Assembly (NCBI RefSeq): GCF_042186555.1
Contig: NC_133326.1
Location: 99,196,144 to 99,260,143 of the forward strand
Origin: Aquarana catesbeiana
Taxonomy: Eukaryota > Chordata > Amphibia > Anura > Ranidae
DNA length: 64,000 bases
Direction: 5' to 3'
Shown here: piece after piece, positions 55,351 through 64,000 of the stretch
How positions within the stretch are numbered: the first letter of the stretch is position 1
How the letters are laid out: every line of letters begins with the position of its first letter
Made by a program: the position numbers and the translations under genes
Notes under the pieces: model-generated
Told to the model about the DNA's origin: nothing
The model's input: only the letters and a program-made list of their open reading frames with translations
Databases searched by the model: none

Positions 55351-55615
55351 TTAATTTGGAACTTTAGTCGGGCAATAAGTCCTGCTAGATCACTTCAGGC
55401 TGGGCCCCTTTGCAGGTAGAGCTATGTAAAAAATTTCTTTTTTTTTTTAGTCATTGTACCAAATTTGTAGAAGTCCATCTGCTGATAGCTTAAAGATTTA
55501 CTGCTGCTCAGGGGCTCTGGGATTCAGCAAAATGGCAGCCTCCATGAATAAGAAACCAGAACAATGCTGGAGGCAATTTACAGCACACACTAATTTTAGT
55601 AGCATAATTATATAT
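55351..55615. mobile_element. TTAA-type miniature element after mcee, copy 2 (partial)
   Basis: Left end TTAATTTGGAACTTTAG. It matches copy 1 through ctgctgatagc, then TTAA at 55490-55493, then gatttactgctgctcagg, and is lost after the cataattatat stretch at about 55615. Confidence 0.8.
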
Positions 55616-55947
55616 ATTTTTTTATATACATTTTATTGGTTTTCTGAAAAATGTGTACAATACAGAGCCTTTGGGCATTCCCCAGCTCAAACAGCACAAA
55701 ACAATCAAAAATAAAAAGAGAAAAACACAACTACTACAATGAGTATCATAATTATTAAATTGGTTCTAAAAAAAGTGACTGTATAGATTGCTTCTCTGTG
55801 CCCTGGCAGGCTTTTGCATGTTGGAACACACATAAACCATTTGGAAGACTGGATGGTGAAGCATTTCCTTCACCTGTACCTGAATTGAACTCATTAGCAT
55901 AGAACACTCTCCAAAGGTTCCTGGATCATAATAATCGGATGGTATAG
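55616..55947. other. no feature recognised
   Basis: AT-rich DNA between a partial TTAA element and a Tc1 element. Confidence 0.6.
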
Positions 55948-56059
55948 TATAGATCACATTTTATGTGATAGACCAACACAAAGTGGCACATAATTGTGAA
56001 GTGGAAGGAAAATGATAAATGGTTTTCCAAATTTTTTACAAATAAATATGTGAAAAGTG

Positions 56060-57028
56060 TGGTGTGCATTTGTATTCAGCCCCCTGAGACAATACTTTGT
56101 AGAACCACCTTTCACTTTCACTGCAATTACAGCTGCAAATCTTTTTGGGGATGTCTCTACCAGCTTTGCATATCTAGAGCGTGACATTTTTGCTCATTCT
56201 TCTTTGCAAAATAGCTCAAGATCTGTCAGATTAGAAGGAGAGCATCTATGAACAGCAATTTTCAAGTCTTGCTACATATTCTCAATAGGATTTAGGTCTG
56301 GACTTTGACTGGGCCATTCTAACACAAGAATATGCTTTGATCTAAACCATTCCATTGTAGCTCTGGCTGTATGTTTAGGGTCGTTGTCCTGCCGGAGGGT
56401 GAAGCTCCGCCCCAGTCTCAAGTCTTTGGCAGACGCTAGCAGATTTTCCTCTAAGATTGCCCTTCATTTGGCTTCATCCATCTTCCCATCAACTCTGACC
56501 AGCTTCCCTGTCCCTGCTGAAGAAAAGCATCCCCGCAACATGATGCTGCCACCACCATGTTTCACGGTGGGGATGGTGTGTTCAGAGTGATGCGCAGTGT
56601 TAGTTTTCTGCCACACATAGCGTTTTGCTTTTAGGCCAAAAAGTACAATTTTGGTCTCATCTGACCAGAGCACCTTCTTCCACATGTTTGCTGTGTCCCC
56701 CACATGGCTTCTCGCAAACTGCAAATGGGACTTCTTATGACTTTCTTTCAACCTTGGCTTTCTTCTTGCCACTATTCCATAAAGGCCAGATTTGTGCAGT
56801 GTACAACTAATAGTTGTCCCGGGGACAGATTCTCTCACCTGAGCTGTGGACGGCCATGCCTTGGTAGGTTTGCATTTGTGCCATACTCTTTCCATTTTTA
56901 GATGATGGATTGAACAGTGCTCTGCGAGATGTTTAAAGCTTGGGATATTTTTATTTATAACCTAACCCTGCTTTAAACTTATCCACAACTTTATCCCTGA
57001 CCTGTCTGGTGTGTTCCTTGGCCTTCAT
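56060..57028 (-). pseudogene. Tc1 transposase pseudogene
   Basis: It reads from ATG 57028 (MKAKEHTRQVRDKVVDKFK, a Tc1-like N-terminus) to about 56060. Catalytic positions remain readable in separate frames: D in [14 protein letters not shown] in [10 protein letters not shown] (about 56380), E in [10 protein letters not shown] (about 56290). There are stops near 56955, and a break after MDEAK at 56464. Length, about 323 codons, fits the family. Confidence 0.85.
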
Positions 57029-57047
57029 GATGCTGTTTGTTCACTAA

Positions 57048-57306
57048 GGCTCCTTTCACACTTGTGCGACTTGAAAGTCGTGCAAGTTTTGCCGCATCTT
57101 GAAGCAATGCCCGTGTAATCTTGAGATCTATTGATCTCAATTTGCATCAAAGTTGGACCAAAGTAGTGCAGTGACTACTTTGAAGTCGCTGCAACTTAAA
57201 AACGCACAGATATGAATGGTACTCATTGGAAATCATGGGGTACGACTTGTCATGAGACTTTGCAGTCCCGAGTCGCAGGACAAGTCACACAAGCGTGAAA
57301 GGGACC
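57048..57306. mobile_element. Harbinger-like miniature element A nested in Tc1
   Basis: The ends GGCTCCTTTCACACTTGTG and (other strand) GGTCCCTTTCACGCTTGTG. TAA on both sides (57045-57047, 57307-57309). Confidence 0.87.
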
Positions 57307-57319
57307 TAAGGTTCTCTAA

Positions 57320-57584
57320 GCCCCGGTTCACACAGGGGCGACTTGTCAGGCAACTTAGCCGCCTGACAAGTCGCGTCCCGTTCTGTGCTACGGAACCGTT
57401 CTAATAGGAGCGATGCAAGTCGCTCCGACTTAGAAAAAGGTTCCTGTAGTATTTTTGGGGCGACTTCAGGTGACTTGCATTGACTTCTATACAGAAGTCG
57501 TTTTGCAAGTCGCCGCTGAAGTCGTGTGCAGGTCGCCTGGGTGAGTCGATCTGCAAGTTGTGCCGCCCCTGTGTGAACCGGCAC
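57320..57584. mobile_element. Harbinger-like miniature element B nested in Tc1
   Basis: The ends GCCCCGGTTCACACAGGGGC and (other strand) GTGCCGGTTCACACAGGGGC. TAA on both sides (57317-57319, 57585-57587). Only 13 bases (TAA-ggttctc-TAA) separate it from element A. Confidence 0.87.
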
Positions 57585-57901
57585 TAACAAACCTCTGAGG
57601 GCTTTATAGAACAGCTGTATTTATACTGAGATTAAATTACACACAGGTGGACTCTATTTACGAATACAAATTCACACTTTTTACAGATTTATTTGTAAAA
57701 AAATTTGAAAATCATTTTCCTTCCACCTCACAATTATGTGCCACATTGTGTTGGTCTATCACATAAAATACATTTACGTTTTTGGTTGTAACATGACAAA
57801 ATGTGGAAAATTTCAAGGGGTGTGAATACTTTTTCAAGGCACTTTAAATATTATACTTGTCAGATGTTCCCGATTGTCTTCAAATTTCATATGTACATAT
57901 A

Positions 57902-58600
57902 CACTGATCAGCCATAACGTATTGTCCACTAACCGGTAAAGTGAATAACATTGATTATCTCATGACAATGGCACCTGAAAGTGGGTGAGATGTATTAAGC
58001 AGCAATTAAACATGTCCAAGCATAAGGATTTGAGTTACTTTGACAAGGGCCAGATTATAAATGGCTAGTATACTATGTTAGAGCAGCTCCAAATCTGCAA
58101 ATCTTGTGGAATGTTACTGGTCTGCAGTGGTCAGAACCGACCAAGGGTGGCCCAAGGATGGAAAACTAGCGAACTGGTGATGGGGTCACGGACAGCCAAG
58201 GCTCAATGATGCATGTGAGGAGTGAAGCCTAGCCCATGCAGAACCAGTTCAATAGAAGAGCTACTGTATCTGAAATTGCTGACAACTTAATGCTGAATTC
58301 GAAAGAAAGGTGTCAGAGCACATCGCAGTATGTTGTATATAGGGCTGAAAAGTGACCAGGGTGCCCATGCTGACCTGTGACCACAGCTAAAAGCACCTAC
58401 AGTGGGCACCAGAGCATCAGAACTGGACCACAGAGCAATGGAAGAAGGTGGCGTTGTCTGATAAATCTTTTATATCATGTGGATGGCCGGGTGCGTGTAA
58501 GTCCCTTACCTGGAAAAGAGAAGGCACCAGGATGCAGTATGGGAAGAGGGTGAGACAGCGTGATGCTTTGTCAAGTGGAGTCCATGGCTCGATGGGTCAG
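57902..58600 (+). mobile_element. Tc1-type transposon, 5' part only
   Basis: It begins CACTGATCAGCCATAACG after TA. The transposase start MSKHKDLSYFDKGQIIN lies at about 58013. The first catalytic D is in ALSDKSF (about 58452). The 3' half, with the second D, the E and the right end, is missing, and frames are broken. Confidence 0.8.
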
Positions 58601-58633
58601 GGCCAGGGTGGATAAAAATAAATAAATCAATGA

Positions 58634-59672
58634 TTAACCCTTTCATGACTAAGCCTGTCTTATCTAAGCCTGTCATGTCTGACATTTGGTGTTTACGAGG
58701 TAAAATCTGTATTTTTTGCTAGAAAATTACTTAGAACCCCCAAACATTATGTGTATATATAGATATACGGTATATAGGGAAAAAGACACTTTCATGAATT
58801 TAAAAAAAACGAAACCGTAAAGTTAGCCCAATTTTTTTTTGTATAATGTGAAAGATGATGTTACGCCGAGTAAATAGATACCAAACATGTGACGCTTTAA
58901 AATTGAGCACACTTGTGGAATGGCGACAAACTAAGGTACCTAAAAATCTCCATAGGCGACATTTAAAAAAAAAACAACGGTTACCAGGTTAGAGTTACAG
59001 AGGAGGTCTAGTGCTAGAATTGTTGCTCTCGCTCTGACGATCGCGTCGATACCTAACATGTGTGATTTGAACACAGTTTACATATGTGGGCGTGACTTCC
59101 ATATGCGTTTTCTTTGCTCATGGGGGCGCTTAAAAAATTGTATTTATTTTTTATAAGTTCATTTATTTTTATACATTGTGTTTTGTTTTTTTTCTTTAAT
59201 TTTTGATCACTTTGTAAACATCCCTTGTGACAGTAATAGGTGGTGACAGGTACTCTTTCTGGAGGGATCGGGGGTCTAAAGGGTCAAAGTATTCAGATCG
59301 CCATTTTCGGCGATTCTGAATACTGTATATTTTTTACAAACTGGCACCATTGGCAGCTGATTAAACAGGAAGTGACGTCACTTCCGTGTTTACAGAGAGA
59401 AGACTGGAACGAAGCCGTTTCCAGCTTCCGCCAGTCTCTCTCTAGCCGCCGGAAGAGGCGGATCAATGATCGGGACTCCCGGTGGGTGAGAAAGCCCGAT
59501 AAGAGCGGCTGATGTCCCCTCCGGCTCCTCTGGTATAGCAACGGAGCGGCATCAGTTGTTATCCCTGGATAGCCGATCGCCAGCTCTAAAAAAAACAGTA
59601 CTGGAATGATGCCTGAAAAGCACCCGGAAGCCGAGGCTGCGTATCTGAGTACACTCGGCGGCAAGGGGTTAA
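58634..59672 (+). mobile_element. TTAA-bounded repeat, about 1.0 kb
   Basis: TTAA plus CCCTTTCATGAC at 58634, and GGCAAGGGG plus TTAA at 59669-59672. The interior has gatgatgttacgccgag and gtggaatggcgacaaac, with no coding signal. Confidence 0.7.
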
Positions 59673-59709
59673 AAAAAAAAAATCAAAATAATCAGATTTT
59701 TGTTTTTAT

Positions 59710-60576
59710 TTAATCACTTCAGCCCCAAAGGATTTCCCCCTTAGTGACCAGGCCCTTTTTTGCGATAGGCACTGCGTCGCTGCAACTGACAATTGCGCAG
59801 TCATGCCACGCTGTACCCAAACAAAATTTATGTCCTTTTTTTCCCCACAAATAGAGCTTTCTTTTGGTGGTATTTGATCACCGCTGTGGTTTTTATTTTT
59901 TTGCACTATAAACAAAAAAAGAGTGACAATTTTGAAAAAAAAAAACAAACTATTTTTTACATTTTGCTACAATAAATATCCCCAATTTTTTTTGTTTAGG
60001 CTAATATGTATTTTTCTACATGTTTTTGGTTAAAAAAAAATAAAAAAAAAATGGCATAAGCATATATATTGATTGGTTTGTGCAAAAGTTATAGCGTCTA
60101 CAAAATAGGGAATAGATTTATGGCATTTTTATAATTTTTTTTTTTTTTTTCCCACTAGTAATGGCGGCGATCTGTGATTTTTTTAGCTGGACTCTGACAT
60201 CACGGCAGACAGATCGGACACTTTTTTGGGACCAATGACATACAGCGATCAGAGCTAAAAATAGCCACTGATTACTGTATAAATGTCACTGGCAGGGAAG
60301 GGGTTAACACTAGGGGGCGATCAAGGGGTTAATTGTGTTCCCTAGGTGTGTTCTAACTGTAGGGGGGTGGGCTACCAGGGACATGAGAGACCGCTGTTCC
60401 TGATGACTGGAAACAGAAAATCTGACATGTCACTAGGCAGAACGGGGAATCGCCTTGTTTACGTAGGCAGTTTCCCATTCTGCCTCTGTACACCACGAGT
60501 CGGCGGCTGACAGAGTCCATGGGCACGTTCCCGCAGCAACCACGGCCACAGGATGGGGGCTGGTCGGCAAGAGGTT
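59710..60576 (+). mobile_element. TTAA-type repeat 'TTAACCACTTG', copy C
   Basis: TTAA plus TCACTTCAGCCCC at 59710. It shares with copies A, B and D the phrases tgacaattgcgcagtcat and cttttggtggtatttgatc. The right end reads ggtcggcaagaggttccc, a decayed CAAGTGGTTAA. Confidence 0.75.
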
Positions 60577-60790
60577 CCCTCAAGAACTAGTCCTGGCCAA
60601 CTCCATAGATTTTGTTTAAAAAAGGAGCTGGATGCAAACTAACTGGATACAAACATTTATAGGTAATAACACCAGGGGTAGTTTATCCAGGGAATACTTA
60701 AACAGCCTTCTGGGGGGATTAGGAAGGATTTTTTTTGCCTCACTGAAGCAAACGGCATCATGCTTTACTTTAAAACCCATGTAATATAAA
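60577..60790 (+). mobile_element. LINE 3'-end fragment
   Basis: The words tttaaaaaaggagctggatg, ccagggaatact and ggattaggaaggattttttt resemble CR1/L2-type 3' ends. No terminal microsatellite, so the assignment is tentative. Confidence 0.4.
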
Positions 60791-60996
60791 TATATATACA
60801 GTGGGGACGGAAAGTATTCAGACCCCCTTAAATTTTTCACTCTTTGTTATATTGCAGCCATTTGCTAAAATCATTTAAGTTCATTTTTTTTCCTCATTAA
60901 TTTACACACAGCACCCCATATTGACAGAATTGTTGCAGATTTATTAAAAAAGAAAAACTGAAATATCACATGGTCCGAAGTATTCAGACCCTTTGC

Positions 60997-62217
60997 TCAA
61001 TATCTAGTTGAAGCACCCTTTTGATCTAATACAGCCATGAGTCTTTTTGGGGAAAATGCAACAAGTATTTCACACCTGGATTTGGGGATCCTCTGCCATT
61101 CCTCCTTGCAGATCCTCTCCAGTTCTGTCAGGTTGGATGGTAAACGTTGGTGGACAGCCATTTTTAGGTCTCTCCAGAGATGCTCAATTGGGTTTAAGTC
61201 AGGGCTCTGGCTGGGCCATTCAAGAACAGTCACTGAGTTGTTGTGAAGCCACTCCTTTGTTATTTTAGCTGTGTGCTTAGGGTCTTTGTCTTGTTGGAAG
61301 GTAAACTTTCGGCCCAGTCTGAGGTCCTGAGCACTCTGGAGGTTTTCGTCCAGGACAGTGTTTCTCAACTCCAGTCCTCAAGGCGCCCCAACAGGTCATG
61401 TTTTCAGGCTATCCATTAATTTGCACAGGTGATTTGATCAGTTTCACTGCCTTAGTAATTACCACAGCTGTTTCATCTGAGGGAAATCCTGAAAACATGA
61501 CCTGTTGGGGAGCCTTGAGGACTGGAGTTGAGAAACACTGGTCCAGGATATCCCTGTACTTGGCTGCATTCATCTTTCCCTCGATTGCAACCAGTCGTCC
61601 TGTCCCTGCAGCTGAAAAACACCCCCACAGCATGATGCTGCCACCACCATGCTTCACTGTTGGGACTGTATTGGACAGGTGATGAGCAGTGCCTGGTTTT
61701 CTCCACACATACCGCTTAAAATTAAGGCCAAAAAGTTCTATCTTGGTCTCATCAGACCAGAGAATCTTATTGCTCACCATCTTAGAGTCCTTCATGTGTT
61801 TTTTTTTTTTTTTAAGCAAACTTCATGCGGGCTTTCATCTGTCTTTCAGTAAGGAGAGGCATCCGTCGGGCCACTCTGCCATAAAGCCCCGACTGGTGGA
61901 GGGCTGCAGTGATGGTTGACTTTCTACAACTTTCTCCCATCTGCATCTCTGGAGCTCAGCCACAGTGATCTTTGGGTTCTTCTTTACCTCTCTCACCAAG
62001 GCTCTTCTCTCCCGATAGGTCAGTTTGGACGGACGGCCACCTCTAGGAAGGGTTCTGGTCGTCCCAAACATCTTCCATTTAAGGATTATGGAGGCCACTG
62101 TGCTCTTAGGAACCTTAAGTGCAGCAGAAATTTTTTTTGTAACCTTGGCCAGATCTGTGCTATGCTTCTGTCTCTGAGCTCTTCAGGCATTTCCTTTGAC
62201 CTCATTTGCTCTGACAT
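60997..62217 (-). pseudogene. Tc1 transposase pseudogene split by a hAT element
   Basis: It runs from ATG 62217 (MSEQMRSKEMPEEL) to the stop at 60997 (after QKGASTRY). Removing the nested element and its duplication leaves about 1028 bases, near 342 codons, the normal Tc1 length. The helix-turn-helix region includes RPSKLTYRERRALVREVKKN. All catalytic residues are visible: D in [14 protein letters not shown] in FQQDKDPKHTA, E in [11 protein letters not shown]. An A-run near 61805 and other indels break the frame. Confidence 0.88.
61356..61540. mobile_element. hAT-type miniature element inside the Tc1 transposase
   Basis: The ends CAGTGTTTCTCAACTCCAGT are perfectly inverted. The perfect 8-bp duplication GTCCAGGA lies at 61348-61355 and 61541-61548. 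Confidence 0.93.
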
Positions 62218-62602
62218 GCACTGTGAGCTGTAAGGTCTTATATAGACAGGTGTGTGGCTTTCCTAATCAAGTCCAATCAGTATAATCAAACACAGCTGGA
62301 CTCAAATGAAGGTGTAGAACCATCTCAAGGATGATCAGAAGAAATGGACAGCACCTGAGTTAAATATATGAGTGTCACAGCAAAGGGTCTGAATACTTAG
62401 GACAATGTGATATTTCAGTTTTTCTTTTTTAATAAATCTGCAAAAATTTCAACAATTCTGTGTTTTTCTGTCAATATGGGGTGCTGTGTGTACATTAATG
62501 AGGAAAAAAAATGAACTTAAATGATTTTAGCAAATGGCTGCAATATAACAAAGTGAAACATTTAAGAGGATCTGAATACTTTCCGTCCCCACTGTATATA
62601 GA

Positions 62603-63064
62603 TACATAATCTCACAAAAGTGAGTACACCCCTCACATTTTTATAATTATTTTATATCTTTTCATGAAGAAATGACACTTTGCTACAATGTAAAGTAGTG
62701 AGTGTACAGCTTGTATAACAGTGTAAATTTGCTGTCGACTCAATAACTCAACACACAGCCATTAATGTCTAAACCGCTATCAACAAGATTGAGGACACCC
62801 CTAAGTGAAAATATCCAAACTGGGCCCAATTAGCCATTTTCCCTCCCCGGTGTCATGTGACTTGTTAGTGTTACAAGGTCTCAGGTGTGAATGGGGAGCA
62901 GGTGTGATACATTTGGTGTTATCATTGGCAGTGTAGGTGAGCATCATGGTAAATGTAGTTCTAAAACATCTGGGGTGCCAAGGTTCGCTATCACTGGCCT
63001 AGGCTATAAGATTGCCAAGACCCCCAAACTGAGCTGCATCACGGTGGCCAAGACCATACAGTGG
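62603..63064 (+). mobile_element. truncated, internally deleted Tc1 (same family as 23515)
   Basis: The left terminal repeat (ctcacaaaagtgagtacacc) is followed, after about 320 bp, by a scrap of the helix-turn-helix coding region (ggctataagattgccaagac). Then it stops. No right end. Confidence 0.8.
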
Positions 63065-63065
63065 T

Positions 63066-64000
63066 TTAATCACTTGCCGACCAGCCGCCGCCGCAGTTTT
63101 ACTGCGGCAGAATGGCACGGCTGGGCAAAACAACGTTATGTTACGTCACTTCGCTCTGTGGCCACTAGGGGCGTGCGCCCGCTGCTCGCCCCTGGAGCCG
63201 ATGCGAGTGCCCGGCAGGTGCGATGACCGCCAGGCTCCCGCGATCACTCATGACACACTGAGAACTGGGATCTGGGTGTGTAAACACCCAGATCCCGGTT
63301 CTCTGAGGGGAGAAGAGACTGATCATGTGTTCATACAAAGTATGAACAGCGATCTGTCATCTCCCCTAGAAGTCCCATCCCCCTCTTCAGTTAGAACACA
63401 GAGAGGGGACACAGTTAACCCCTTGATCGCTCCCGAGTGTTAACACCTTCCCTGCCAGTCAAATTTTTACAGTAATCAGTGCATTTTTATAGCAGTGCTT
63501 GCTGTATAAATGCCAGTGGTCCCAAAAATGTGTCAAAAGTGTCAGATGTGTCCGCCATAATGTCACAGTCCCGATAAATAAATAAAAAAAAAAAAAAAAT
63601 TTGCAGATTGCCGCCATTACTAGTAAAAAGAAAAAAATAATAATAAAAATGCTATTAATCTAACCCCTATTTTGTAGACACTATAACTTTTCCGCAAACC
63701 AATATAGGCTTATTGCAATTTTTATTACCAAAAATATGTAGAAGAATACATATCGTCCTAAACTGAGTAAAAATTTTTGAAAAAGAAATGGGGGTATTTA
63801 TTATAGGAAAGAGAACAAAATATTGTTTTTTTTTCAAAATTGTCGCTTTTTATTGTTTATAGCGCAAAAAAATAAAAACCGCAGAGATGATCGAAATATC
63901 ACCAAAAGAAAGCTCAATTTGTGGGAAAAAAAGGACGTCAATTTTGTTTGGGTGCAGTGCCGCATGACCGTGCACATGTCAGTTAAAGCAACGCAGTGAC
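63066..64000 (-). mobile_element. TTAA-type repeat 'TTAACCACTTG', copy D (inverted), cut by window end
   Basis: TTAA at 63066-63069 is followed by TCACTTGCCGACCAGC. It shares, inverted, the phrases of copies A-C (accaaaagaaagctca, actataacttttccgcaaacc). Confidence 0.75.

Larger units (their letters stand above)
55948..57843 (-). mobile_element. Tc1-type transposon, family 'GTGTTGGTCTATCAC', with two nested elements
   Basis: The right end is gaatactttttcaaggcact at 57824-57843. The inverted partner on the left starts only at atgtgatagaccaacac (about 55960), so the outer ~80 bp is missing. The transposase lies on the minus strand. Two Harbinger-like elements sit between the transposase start and the right terminal repeat. 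Confidence 0.88.
60799..62594 (-). mobile_element. Tc1-type transposon, family 'CAGTGGGGACGGAAAG'
   Basis: The ends CAGTGGGGACGGAAAGTATT are inverted at both termini, with TA outside (60797-60798, 62595-62596). Terminal repeats exceed 150 bp. 1796 bp including a nested 185-bp hAT element. It is the most complete Tc1 in the window, but its transposase is broken. Confidence 0.92.

Overview
This window reads as vertebrate, most likely anuran (frog) and probably ranoid, nuclear DNA. The evidence is a three-exon gene that matches vertebrate methylmalonyl-CoA epimerase (mcee) almost residue for residue, spliceosomal introns, and a dense nest of repeats: Tc1/mariner, hAT and Harbinger-like elements, very many TTAA-bounded miniature elements, CR1 and L1 LINEs, and a large LTR element. 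The species is inferred, not proven. I see no bacterial operon, CRISPR array, tRNA or rRNA gene.

Layout. 1-3460: frame-broken proline-rich coding sequence on the minus strand, with an LTR/promoter-like block upstream of it that carries a TA-flanked miniature element. 3.5-10.9 kb: non-coding DNA with TTAA-bounded elements, two of which sit back to back and share one TTAA. 10.9-18.4 kb: a hAT transposon with a perfect 8-bp target duplication, split by a young LTR element whose two ~2.1-kb LTRs are nearly identical. 18.4-22.3 kb: nothing recognised. 22.3-33.1 kb: CR1 tail, three Tc1/mariner relics, minisatellites and nested miniature elements. 33.1-36.4 kb: mostly unassigned DNA with one Harbinger-like element. 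36.4-39.0 kb: a 31-bp and a 36-bp minisatellite, the latter ending ~270 bp before the mcee start codon.

39.2-55.1 kb is mcee on the plus strand: exon 1 at 39227-39254, exon 2 at 43325-43665, exon 3 at 54924-55076, 173 codons plus stop. Intron 1 (4.1 kb) and intron 2 (11.3 kb) are full of transposons, including a degraded CR1 with a GDSL/SGNH-hydrolase ORF1 and an antisense L1 with a clear target duplication. A miniature element ends only 26 bp before exon 3. 55.1-64.0 kb: three more Tc1-type elements plus one truncated copy, and four TTAA-bounded repeats, the last running off the window.

mcee is the only host gene I can support. Its predicted product is a mitochondrial enzyme of propionyl-CoA/methylmalonyl-CoA metabolism with all three metal ligands intact. 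Everything else is mobile-element or tandem-repeat DNA. Its main interest is insertion order: several insertions can be ordered unambiguously because one element splits another's target duplication, transposase or TIR, or because a filled and an empty copy lie within 1 kb. I found no evidence for a new biological system.
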